In this document: one piece after another, positions 36,796 to 44,006 of the stretch
Layout: each line of letters begins with the position of its first letter
Numbering within the stretch: the first letter of the stretch is position 1
Source: GCA-2688775 sp035288865
Lineage (GTDB): Archaea > Nanobdellota > Nanobdellia > Woesearchaeales > GW2011-AR4
Assembly: GCA_035288865.1 (NCBI GenBank)
Contig: DATDZA010000035.1
Location: forward strand, 10,669 to 74,668
Direction: 5' to 3'
Length of the DNA: 64,000 bases
Translations under genes and position numbers: made by a program
The notes under the pieces: generated by a model
Database searches by the model: none
What the model saw: the letters and a program-made list of their open reading frames with translations, nothing else
What the model was told of the DNA's origin: nothing

Positions 36796-37286
36796 AAAAG
36801 GCTCAAACAGAGATATTGGGGCTTGCAATTGTAGTTGTTCTAGTGATTATCGGGACTATCCTTGTTGTAAAATTTGGATTTACCAAATCAACAAATGTTA
36901 GAAATGATTTTACAAGCTCACAGGAGGCCTCTAACATACTTAACACTTTTTTAAAAACATCAGCTCCAGATTGCTCCCAGCTTACTATGACGGAATTATT
37001 GCAGGACTGCGCGCAGGGAACCGGATTAGTTTGCAGCAATGGTGAAGACTCGTGCAGTTTCGTCAAATCTGCCGCTACAGCAATTCTTTCAGGAACTATC
37101 GGCGCTGAAAAGAAGAAATATGAATTTCTAGCGTGCAGTAACTTTAACATGAAAGAAATAAAATGCTATGATACACCTCCTTTGGTTGAAATTGGACAAT
37201 CTTGCCCAGGGCAGAAAAAATTGAAAATATTTCCAATACCAATAAATCCAGGGACAATTTACGTTAAATTGGAGATTTGCAATTAA
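36792..37286 (+). CDS. Type IV pilin-like protein
   Basis: 164 residues. MKKAQTEILGLAIVVVLVII is the clearest prepilin-like N-terminus in the locus: two lysines, A, then Q-T-E, with the glutamate placed as in archaeal class III signal peptides. The helix extends to about 27. The outer domain has eight cysteines (APDCSQ, LLQDCAQ, LVCSNGEDSCSF, LACSNF, IKCYD and a terminal C), likely disulfides. It ends the first sub-run of genes; a 237-nt gap follows. Confidence 0.82.
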   Translation: MKKAQTEILGLAIVVVLVIIGTILVVKFGFTKSTNVRNDFTSSQEASNILNTFLKTSAPDCSQLTMTELLQDCAQGTGLVCSNGEDSCSFVKSAATAILSGTIGAEKKKYEFLACSNFNMKEIKCYDTPPLVEIGQSCPGQKKLKIFPIPINPGTIYVKLEICN

Positions 37287-37474
37287 AAGGTAATATGGGA
37301 AAATATATTTGAAAAAATGAAGTTATAACTAACTCATTACAAAACATAATAATCTACGAATAAAACTTCCTGCTATGTAAAATCCAAAGAGGAGACATGT
37401 TTAATGCCGTAGTTGCACAATATTAATTCCCTCCCTTACGAATTAAAGTTTTGGCCGTGTGTGGGAACTTCCGA

Positions 37475-37488
37475 TATATTTAAATATA
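37475..37488 (+). promoter_or_regulatory. Palindromic TATA-rich promoter inside the surface locus
   Basis: TATATTTAAATATA is its own reverse complement and lies 36-49 nt before the ATG at 37524, which also has GAGGAT upstream. The 237-nt gap 37287-37523 holds no convincing gene. It may mark an internal transcription start. Confidence 0.45.
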
Positions 37489-37523
37489 ACTTCCTTTACA
37501 AGTTGCCTAATAAAGAGGATAAC

Positions 37524-37820
37524 ATGAGAAAAAAAGCGCAGGGTATGTCTATCAACGTGATTATCATAGCTGCCATTGGACTGGCAGTTTTAGTTGTTCT
37601 GTTCGCTATATTCACAGGCAGGCTTAACATATTCAGCTTGGGTATTTCAAAGACCGCATCCTGTGAGAATGCGTGCAAGGCACAGGCGAAAGGATTTGGA
37701 ACAGAATCCAATGATGCTGCCTGCAGGGCAGATTCAACTGGAACGAGAACCTATGTTCCGGGTAAATATGACGATGTGCCAGCCGGGGGAGCATGCTGTT
37801 GTGTCCCATCCTTTAATTAA
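37524..37820 (+). CDS. Small Cys-rich pilin-like protein with IFTGR motif
   Basis: 98 residues from the ATG at 37524, supported by GAGGAT just upstream. MRKKAQGMSINVIIIAAIGL, then AVLVVLFAIFTGRLNIFS, is a basic start plus one helix. The tail has CENACKA and ends ACCCVPSFN. It is a paralogue of the next gene, sharing QGM-(S/P)-(I/V)-NVIIIA and IFTGR-n-IFS. Function unknown; a subunit of an extracellular filament or membrane complex is the simplest guess. Confidence 0.78.
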   Translation: MRKKAQGMSINVIIIAAIGLAVLVVLFAIFTGRLNIFSLGISKTASCENACKAQAKGFGTESNDAACRADSTGTRTYVPGKYDDVPAGGACCCVPSFN

Positions 37821-37828
37821 ACCAAATA

Positions 37829-37837
37829 TTTATATAT
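37829..37837 (+). promoter_or_regulatory. TATA box before the second IFTGR protein
   Basis: TTTATATAT-type sequence 23-31 nt before the ATG at 37860, just 8 nt after the preceding stop codon. It predicts a leaderless transcript separate from the gene before it. Confidence 0.45.
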
Positions 37838-37859
37838 CTGATTCTCTAAAATTCTTGTA

Positions 37860-38138
37860 ATGGTTGGAGTTAATCGTAGGTCGCAAGGAATGCCGGTAAA
37901 TGTAATAATTATAGCAGTTCTTGCCTTGATAGTATTAGTCGTTCTGACTATTATATTTACTGGCAGGATTAGGATATTTTCATCAACTTTGGAAAGTTGC
38001 CAAGCAAAACAAGGGCAGTGTGAAACTGGCCCTTTTTGTTCATCCAACAAGGCACTTGTTACTGGAACCAACTGTCCGGAAACAGCACAAGACAAACCTA
38101 ATAAAAAAATATGTTGTGTTCAAGTATTAAATCCATAA
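37860..38138 (+). CDS. Small Cys-rich pilin-like protein, paralogue of the preceding gene
   Basis: 92 residues: MVGVNRRSQGMPVNVIIIAV then a helix to IFTGRIRIFS. The outer 50 residues have cysteines at ESCQAKQGQCETGPFC and near the end (ICCVQV). It is clearly related to the gene at 37524 in the membrane half and in the paired C-terminal cysteines, so the two arose by duplication. Function unknown. Confidence 0.78.
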   Translation: MVGVNRRSQGMPVNVIIIAVLALIVLVVLTIIFTGRIRIFSSTLESCQAKQGQCETGPFCSSNKALVTGTNCPETAQDKPNKKICCVQVLNP

Positions 38139-38148
38139 TTTGAATAAA

Positions 38149-38271
38149 ATGCAATCTCTATTTAAAAAATCCCAATCAAGGAATGTTTTTGTATGGATTA
38201 TAGGCCTTGCGCTAGCTATACTATTTCTATTGGTAGTAGGGAGGGTTTTAGGTGTCCTTAGGCCAAAGTAA
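38149..38271 (+). CDS. 40-residue single-pass membrane microprotein
   Basis: ATG at 38149 to TAA at 38269-38271. It reads MQSLFKKSQSRNVFVWIIGL followed by ALAILFLLVVGRVLGVLRPK. It has a basic stretch, one helix of about 22 residues and a basic end. It fills the space between two coupled genes and overlaps the following GTG start by 20 nt. That placement and the strongly hydrophobic helix make it a likely real gene although it is short. Confidence 0.55.
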   Translation: MQSLFKKSQSRNVFVWIIGLALAILFLLVVGRVLGVLRPK

Positions 38272-39457
38272 TAAGGGAATTGAATGGAACTTTCTGATTG
38301 AAATCCTTCTCCTCCTAGTTGCAACAACTCTAATAATTACAATATTTACTATAGCGGCAGGAAGGGCTGACGACAAAACATCAGAAAATCTTTGTAGGGG
38401 ATTTAACGCGATAAGATATGCTACTCAAATTGGGGAGGGTAAATTGAGTATAACTGCTGCGCCTAATGCGTGTAAAACAATAGATAAAAAAGATGTTCCT
38501 AGCAAAGATTATAAGAACAATGCCGATAGCACTAAGGACGGCGCCCAAAAAGAAATCAGAGATTTAATGGCAAGGTGCTGGTGGATGTGGCTTGAAGGAA
38601 ACCAAAAAAATATGTTTGATAAAAGTTTTTATAACTGGCAAAATGGATGTTTTATATGTTATACTTTTTCAACTGGCAAAGATGTGGGATATATGAAGTA
38701 TGAGGATCTTTCGACATCTCTAAATCAACCTTATTATGCTGTAGATAAGACGGATAGATGTGCTCCTTTAGGCCAAGGAGGGAAGTGTATGGATTCTTGC
38801 ACCGAACCATTTACAACAGAAGTACCCTCGAGCAAGTGCAATCCTCAAGAAAGTTTAGCTGTAGAAATGGGCAACAAATTAATTAATCCAGACTCAACGA
38901 CAGGTTCAAACTCAAAAACCGATGGGAAAACCAGCACAGGAGTTCAAATAAGAAAATGCTGCGCTGCCGAAAATGAATGTGAAAATCGGGGTGGGAGATG
39001 CCTGCCTAAGCCTGATCAAGTTTATTCGGTTCCTTATACAGGCTGGGCGTGCAAGCAAGGTCATTGCTATTTGGAACCAGACAGAATGGCATCTTATCTT
39101 GATTACATACAGGGAACAAGAGGAGCAGGCGGAGGCGCCGGAAAAGTTCTTTTCTTAAATGAGGGTGGAATCAATCCCAGAACAAAATATGCAATTACTT
39201 TTGTAAGCCCTGGAGATAGTTCATGGAACTGGAATTTTGTTGTTAAAGCTGGAACAGCAGCAGGAGCTATAGGCGCGGGTATATTATTACAAGCAGTTCC
39301 TGTTATTGGCACTGTTGGGGGTTTGACCATGGCGGCTGTAGCATCCTACGAGTTAATATCAGCAGGAAATCCATCTGAGTATAATTATATTTTTGTATCA
39401 AGCTACGATAGTGTGAAAAACCAATGTGAAATAGAAGCAGGAGCTGGTGAAAAATAA
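38252..39457 (+). CDS. Cys-rich membrane-anchored surface protein
   Basis: 401 residues from a GTG at 38252 with GAGGG-like sequence upstream; no better start is seen. MSLGQSNKGIEWNFLIEILL begins with NKG and a hydrophobic helix to about 35. The outer part has about 16 cysteines, including CWWMWLEG, CFICYTF, KCMDSCTEPF, CCAAENECENRGGRC. A glycine/alanine-rich second hydrophobic region near 333-365 (AGTAAGAIGAGILLQAVPVI) could cross or insert in the membrane. No known domain recognised. Confidence 0.78.
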   Translation: MSLGQSNKGIEWNFLIEILLLLVATTLIITIFTIAAGRADDKTSENLCRGFNAIRYATQIGEGKLSITAAPNACKTIDKKDVPSKDYKNNADSTKDGAQKEIRDLMARCWWMWLEGNQKNMFDKSFYNWQNGCFICYTFSTGKDVGYMKYEDLSTSLNQPYYAVDKTDRCAPLGQGGKCMDSCTEPFTTEVPSSKCNPQESLAVEMGNKLINPDSTTGSNSKTDGKTSTGVQIRKCCAAENECENRGGRCLPKPDQVYSVPYTGWACKQGHCYLEPDRMASYLDYIQGTRGAGGGAGKVLFLNEGGINPRTKYAITFVSPGDSSWNWNFVVKAGTAAGAIGAGILLQAVPVIGTVGGLTMAAVASYELISAGNPSEYNYIFVSSYDSVKNQCEIEAGAGEK

Positions 39458-39600
39458 TTTCAAATAAATCTGCAATAATAGAAAGCACTTTAATTAAAGC
39501 TTTAATAGCATTAGCTATATTAGCAGTAGCTATTGGGTTATATGTAATATTCAGCGGAAGATCCAGTTCGATAATTAAAAGTATTACGGATTTGTTCTAA
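39457..39600 (+). CDS. 47-residue membrane microprotein, possible ATT start
   Basis: An open frame ends at TAA 39598-39600 and reads I-S-N-K-S-A-I-I-E-S-T-L-I-K-A-L-I-A-L-A then ILAVAIGLYVIFSGRSSSII and KSITDLF. It has no ATG, GTG or TTG near its start. An in-frame stop lies at 39448-39450, so the only candidates are ATA 39454 or ATT 39457. The ATT overlaps the preceding stop as TAATT. The IFSGR end of the helix echoes IFTGR in two other proteins of the locus, which favours a real gene. Confidence 0.4.
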   Translation: MSNKSAIIESTLIKALIALAILAVAIGLYVIFSGRSSSIIKSITDLF

Positions 39601-39601
39601 A

Positions 39602-40429
39602 ATGGCAGAAGCAATTCTTGGAAAAATTATTCAATGGGGTCTTTTACTTATTTTTCTATTCATCGTTATGTTTGCGTTTCTCAATCCAAAATTTGGCCTG
39701 ATGCAGAAAATTGGAAAAGCATCACTAAGTTTTGAAAGATTTCTTCCCGACAGTCCAAGCAAAGATGTGGCTGCAGACCAATCCCTGCCAAAAGAAGCGA
39801 CAAGCATCCAGCAAAGGTTTCTCAGTGAAATCTCAACATATTCTGACAAAAGCAATTGCCTGCTAAGATTTAGCGATCTTTCAGGCTTAGAGGATACAAA
39901 ACTTGAACTTGTCAATTTCGAAGGCAAAATTTCTTCCAGAATTCAAAAACCTACAGGACAAAAGTTAAATCCCATTCCAACGGGAATAAATGTTCAGCTT
40001 TGCAAAATTAATGCAGAGGAGCTGTATAATTGCTGCCTTAAAAATAATGAAGCTACAGATTGTAGTAAGTGCGGCTCACAAATATACTCAACGATAAGTT
40101 CTGTGTTATTATCAAATGATAAAATTGTATTGAGCAGCCTTAAGTCTGGGGAGTATAATTATGCAAAAGGATTGATATTTAAGCCAACTGCAGATAGAAC
40201 GTGTTTTATTCCTGTGTATTCAGGATGGTTTACCAAACCCGGATGCGAGGCATCAGGGGATAAGTTAGATGATGATTGTATTACAGATATAGAGATAAAA
40301 ATTTCAAATTGTGGGGAATCAAAGTCATGTAAATCACCCAATCTCTGTGTATCTGCTCCTGAGTGTAGTGGCTCGGTAATAACAAACGAAGCATGCCAAA
40401 ATGACCAAGTATGTTGCGCATTTAACTAA
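39602..40429 (+). CDS. Single-pass surface protein
   Basis: 275 residues, one base after the preceding stop. A helix at about 11-28 (IQWGLLLIFLFIVMFAFL) anchors it, without the KKA motif. The outer region has several cysteine pairs: SNCLLRF, YNCCLKNNEATDCSKCG, and a C-terminal cluster CGESKSCKSPNLCVSAPEC ending NDQVCCAFN. That C-terminal Cys block resembles those of the small IFTGR proteins. No enzyme motif recognised. Confidence 0.78.
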   Translation: MAEAILGKIIQWGLLLIFLFIVMFAFLNPKFGLMQKIGKASLSFERFLPDSPSKDVAADQSLPKEATSIQQRFLSEISTYSDKSNCLLRFSDLSGLEDTKLELVNFEGKISSRIQKPTGQKLNPIPTGINVQLCKINAEELYNCCLKNNEATDCSKCGSQIYSTISSVLLSNDKIVLSSLKSGEYNYAKGLIFKPTADRTCFIPVYSGWFTKPGCEASGDKLDDDCITDIEIKISNCGESKSCKSPNLCVSAPECSGSVITNEACQNDQVCCAFN

Positions 40430-40430
40430 A

Positions 40431-40703
40431 ATGAAAAACAAAAGAGCTTCTGAATCAACGATATGGCTTGTTGTTGTAATTGCGCTTCTTTTACTTTTTT
40501 TCCTTATATATTCCGGAGTGCTTGGAAAACTTTACAATAAGATATTTTCAGGAACCAGTAAGCAAATAGACAGTACAAATGATGATGATAATGACGGCGT
40601 TGCAAATTTTATGGACAAATGCCCTGGAACAGATACTGGTGAACCCGCAGACCAATCCGGATGTTCCTCGGGACAAAAAGAAAATAAGAATCCCTTAATC
40701 TAA
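40431..40703 (+). CDS. Pilin-like protein with a thrombospondin type 3 calcium loop
   Basis: 90 residues from the ATG at 40431 (junction TAAaATG). MKNKRASESTIWLVVVIALL has KRA-S-E-S and one helix to about 29. After a short spacer (KIFSGTSKQ) comes DDDNDGVANFMDKCPGTDTG, a TSP3-type calcium-binding loop like those in OmpA-family and archaeal surface proteins, and QSGC. It may bind calcium at the cell surface. Confidence 0.78.
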   Translation: MKNKRASESTIWLVVVIALLLLFFLIYSGVLGKLYNKIFSGTSKQIDSTNDDDNDGVANFMDKCPGTDTGEPADQSGCSSGQKENKNPLI

Positions 40704-40704
40704 C

Positions 40705-41391
40705 ATGAACAAAAAGAAAGGAATGGCAATAGAGGCCCTTATGAGGATCATAATAGCAATCATACTTCTTTTTATAGCGATCAAGGTTGGCCAAAAAGTG
40801 GTAAGCATTTTTGCAGGAAGTGATGCGCCAAAGAGCCTCGAGGATTTTACACAAGAGCTTAATGACCCTAATTTTAAGAACGGTGACTCCAAATCTACTT
40901 TTGTGATTTTAGATCCTGATATGGCAGTAATCGGTTTCAGCAAAAGTGCCACGGAATTTAGATGCTATGGCTGTCTTAATGACAAAGAATATTCAGGCAA
41001 ACTGATTTATTATTCAATGAAAAAGCCTGCTTATTCTGAGTGCAGTGACAAGGCGTGCGCATGTGTTTGCTTAAGTGATTTTAGCGCTTTGCCTGCTTCA
41101 GAGGGAGAAGCAAGAGAGTTATACTGCAGAAAATTTTATTGCAGGACATTAACAACAGATATTGCTTCTGATCTTTCGCTTCAAGGTCCAAGAAAAAGGT
41201 CTGGGGTGGATTTGCCTTCTTACCCTTATTGGCAAAATGGATTTATGTTTGTCAGGGCAACTAGTTCGAGTACACCTTCAAATGGAATGAATCCCCCCAA
41301 CAGCGATAGAAAACAGGCAATCTGCATTGCAAAAATTAACAGAGGTGGAAATTTTTATTCTGCAGCACTTCCTTTGGCCTGCGCCAGCTAA
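40705..41391 (+). CDS. Pilin-like Cys-rich surface protein
   Basis: 228 residues. MNKKKGMAIEALMRIIIAII starts with KKKG|M and a glutamate in the helix, like class III signal peptides; the helix runs to about 27. Outer cysteines are FRCYGCLND, YSECSDKACACVCL, LYCRKFYCRT, plus AICIAK and LACAS. The segment EFRCYGC and SPYWQ-like aromatic stretch are not matched to any family I know. It follows the TSP3 protein by one base. Confidence 0.78.
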   Translation: MNKKKGMAIEALMRIIIAIILLFIAIKVGQKVVSIFAGSDAPKSLEDFTQELNDPNFKNGDSKSTFVILDPDMAVIGFSKSATEFRCYGCLNDKEYSGKLIYYSMKKPAYSECSDKACACVCLSDFSALPASEGEARELYCRKFYCRTLTTDIASDLSLQGPRKRSGVDLPSYPYWQNGFMFVRATSSSTPSNGMNPPNSDRKQAICIAKINRGGNFYSAALPLACAS

Positions 41392-41432
41392 TAAACAAAA
41401 ATATTATAAATTGAGGATAAATTATTAATTCT

Positions 41433-41846
41433 ATGAAAAAAAGAGGACAGCTCGTAAATAAGGCTCTTATAGTTTTAATCACTTCTGCCGTAGTTATAAT
41501 CACTTTTTATTCCGCTGGCAAAACGTATGGGAACAAAGAAGCTTATTATAGGCTGGCTGTAGCTAAAGACATAGCGCTTACAATAGATTATTTGTATTCT
41601 ATTCCGGGAGATGTGGAATTTATTTATCCCAATGAAGTATCTGACTATGACATTGAAATAACAGATAATTCAGTAAGAGTTTATCAGCACGGTTCCGGAA
41701 AGCTTGACGCGACTGCTGGAATTTATGGGTATGCTGGAACATCTTACGATAAAATAAACACATTTGTTTCAGGACCGAAATATATCGAGATTAAAAAAAC
41801 AGGGAACACAATTACAGCGATTGGCCTGCAGGATAAAACAATCTGA
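41433..41846 (+). CDS. Pilin-like protein
   Basis: 137 residues with ATG at 41433. MKKRGQLVNKALIVLITSAV has KKRG|Q and one helix to about 26. The outer part is a compact beta-rich region without cysteines (GDVEFIYPNEVSDYDIEITD, KYIEIKKTGNTITAIG). It lies 41 nt after the preceding gene and 11 nt before the next. No family recognised. Confidence 0.75.
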   Translation: MKKRGQLVNKALIVLITSAVVIITFYSAGKTYGNKEAYYRLAVAKDIALTIDYLYSIPGDVEFIYPNEVSDYDIEITDNSVRVYQHGSGKLDATAGIYGYAGTSYDKINTFVSGPKYIEIKKTGNTITAIGLQDKTI

Positions 41847-41857
41847 TTTAAAATACG

Positions 41858-42364
41858 ATGATACAAACTATTTTTACCAAATTCATAAAATCAAAAAAAG
41901 CAGAATCCCAGCTTTGGGCACCCGACACTATGCTTTTTTGGATACTTTATGGGATAGTACTGGGGTTTGTTGCGGTTTTTTTTGTTATAATTGTTGCAAA
42001 AACCGGCTCGGAACAAGCAACTATTTACGGCAACCTTGAAAGCATGTATCTTTCGCAACGATTCCTTAAATCGCCTGAGTGTTTTTCGTATAAATATGAT
42101 GGGATATTAATGGTCAATACAATAGATGCTAAAAAATTTACCAGTGAGCAGATAAATAGCTGCTACGACCCGAAGAATTTGGAAATGGCTGCATTTAGGA
42201 TAACCCTGAGTTCAACTTTAATAAAATCTTTTGAGCCCGTGATGACGAAAAACTGGAATACTAATAGAGAATACGCGCAAAAACCTGCACCGTACAATGT
42301 ATTAGTTTACTCTGATGGAAAATTTTACAATGGTGAGCTAACAATTGAGATACAAAATATCTAA
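41858..42364 (+). CDS. Single-pass surface protein
   Basis: 168 residues. MIQTIFTKFIKSKKAESQLW has KSKKA|E-S and a helix at about 26-46 (MLFWILYGIVLGFVAVFFVI). The N-terminal basic stretch is longer than in its neighbours. The outer domain has two cysteines (SPECFSYK, INSCYDPKN). It overlaps the following TTG-start gene by 20 nt. No family recognised. Confidence 0.75.
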   Translation: MIQTIFTKFIKSKKAESQLWAPDTMLFWILYGIVLGFVAVFFVIIVAKTGSEQATIYGNLESMYLSQRFLKSPECFSYKYDGILMVNTIDAKKFTSEQINSCYDPKNLEMAAFRITLSSTLIKSFEPVMTKNWNTNREYAQKPAPYNVLVYSDGKFYNGELTIEIQNI

Positions 42365-42866
42365 AAATAAAAAAGGGATAGGGATAGATGATGCATTGCC
42401 GCTTATAGTTTTTATACTTATTGCCGCTTTTGTAATTTTTGTTTTCCGCATATATGATAGCACAAAACTGGATAAAACAATCAAGAGCATTCAGCAGCCA
42501 AAAGACGAAATGTATGGCCACGAAATCCTGATCAATTATCTGTCACAAACTGATTCGAAAGGCAACAGCAAAGCAAAAATTATTTCCGAGCTTTACGTTG
42601 GGGGGGAATATGACCAAATAAGTATAGATCTTCAGGCATATTTCAAATCCAAGCTTGAGCCAATAGCAAGATGGGACATTGATATTGTTACAGTATATAA
42701 TGAAAATGTACTTTCTGTAAAAGGGGGATTTTCACCGAATGCAGACAAGCGCTTTATCAATTCAATAAAAATCCCAATTAATTCCCAAAAACCAAATTAC
42801 CTTAGTATTCGACTTTTTATGTCAAGGGACTTGCCAATTGATTTTTATTCTGCAAAGGTTGGATAA
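42345..42866 (+). CDS. Pilin-like protein, TTG start
   Basis: 173 residues from a TTG at 42345, the only reasonable start, with GGTGAG upstream. MRYKISKNKKGIGIDDALPL has KNKKG|I-G followed by an acidic pair, then a helix to about 34. The next gene begins with a closely similar RRNKKGIGLEWYMLI, so the two are related at the N-terminus. The outer domain lacks cysteines and is unassigned. Confidence 0.75.
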   Translation: MRYKISKNKKGIGIDDALPLIVFILIAAFVIFVFRIYDSTKLDKTIKSIQQPKDEMYGHEILINYLSQTDSKGNSKAKIISELYVGGEYDQISIDLQAYFKSKLEPIARWDIDIVTVYNENVLSVKGGFSPNADKRFINSIKIPINSQKPNYLSIRLFMSRDLPIDFYSAKVG

Positions 42867-42867
42867 A

Positions 42868-44001
42868 ATGCTAAGAAGAAACAAGAAAGGTATTGGATTA
42901 GAATGGTATATGCTTATTGTTGCAGTTTTCATAGGTTTTACGACCTTTTTTGTATATCATTTCAGCGGCCAAAAGATAATGGATAATTTTATTGGTGATT
43001 ATCAGTTTTCTATACTAAGGTCGGTTCAAGAATCTGAAAAAACCCTCTTTTACGTCGACCAATCCGCCCAATATTCTCTTGAGCAGTCAGTCTACGATTT
43101 GGCAAATAGCGGCGGAGTTTCTGAAATTGAAATCAGTGATGAAGAAAATTTTGCGGGCTACGAATGCGGAAAATATAATGATGCTTATGTATGGTATCAA
43201 GTGATAAAAAAAGACGGGAAGTATGATGCCCAAGAATGTTTTGATGAAAAATCTGCTGAAACAAATCTTGCTTACACGTTTAATCGAAACCTTGACAACT
43301 ATCTTGTAAGTTATCCTGGCAATATACCAACTGATAACTATAAATATGAATTCAAAAATAATCTGGAGATAATCGGCCTTGCTGCATTGCCGGTTTATAT
43401 TAATATTTTTAAAAAAGAAATACCGGAAGATTTCTCTACAGAAGCTCGCGAGATTAAGCCAAAACCCCTTGATGCCAAGCAGTTAGATAAAGACACCACA
43501 AAAAATTCTGAAGGATTCAGAGACTTTACAGGCACGGATTTGTGCGCCAAGGGCTCCCGATGCGTCCTTAAGGAAAATGCTTTCCAGCAGCTTGTGAAAG
43601 CGCAGGATGCTGCTGTAAAAAAAGGAATTTCGCTTGAAGTTTATTCTGCTTACAGATCATCGGAACAGCAGCAGGCACTATGGAACGGAGATACTCCGGA
43701 AAAATACGCAGACCGGTATAAAGACCCGACTGTAAGAATAAAATATGTCTGCGATCCAAAAGGTGGAGAGATCAAATGCCCCCACTTGAGCGGCAATGTT
43801 GTTGATATAAGATTGAAAGGAAAGACAACTAAAACAATGAACAGCGCTGAATGGAATATTTTGTACAGTATTATGACTTCAGCAGACTCAAACAAGCAGC
43901 CTTTGTGGGTTAAATACTCAAACGAGCCGTGGCATTTTGAGTGCTGCAATACACCAAGATACTCAAGAGCTATAGAAAAAGGAGTGACTTCAATAGTGTA
44001 A
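42868..44001 (+). CDS. Membrane-anchored VanY-type M15 peptidase
   Basis: 377 residues from the ATG at 42868. MLRRNKKGIGLEWYMLIVAV is a pilin-like anchor. A linker region leads to an M15 peptidase domain (about 214-377). SAYRSSEQQ is near 260. Zinc ligands are His306 and Asp313 in CPHLSGNVVDI and His356 in EPWHFE, with Glu353 as the likely catalytic base, the same H-x6-D and E-x-x-H layout as VanX and VanY. These enzymes cleave D-Ala-D-Ala or related peptide bonds in peptidoglycan. An archaeon without murein would more plausibly use it on another organism's wall or on its own surface proteins. Confidence 0.88.
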   Translation: MLRRNKKGIGLEWYMLIVAVFIGFTTFFVYHFSGQKIMDNFIGDYQFSILRSVQESEKTLFYVDQSAQYSLEQSVYDLANSGGVSEIEISDEENFAGYECGKYNDAYVWYQVIKKDGKYDAQECFDEKSAETNLAYTFNRNLDNYLVSYPGNIPTDNYKYEFKNNLEIIGLAALPVYINIFKKEIPEDFSTEAREIKPKPLDAKQLDKDTTKNSEGFRDFTGTDLCAKGSRCVLKENAFQQLVKAQDAAVKKGISLEVYSAYRSSEQQQALWNGDTPEKYADRYKDPTVRIKYVCDPKGGEIKCPHLSGNVVDIRLKGKTTKTMNSAEWNILYSIMTSADSNKQPLWVKYSNEPWHFECCNTPRYSRAIEKGVTSIV

Positions 44002-44006
44002 ATAAA

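Noticed and set aside
37397..37426. A nine-codon peptide MFNAVVAQY with a good ribosome binding site
   Set aside because: AGAGGAGAC precedes the ATG, but nine codons give no sequence support and chance occurrence is likely.
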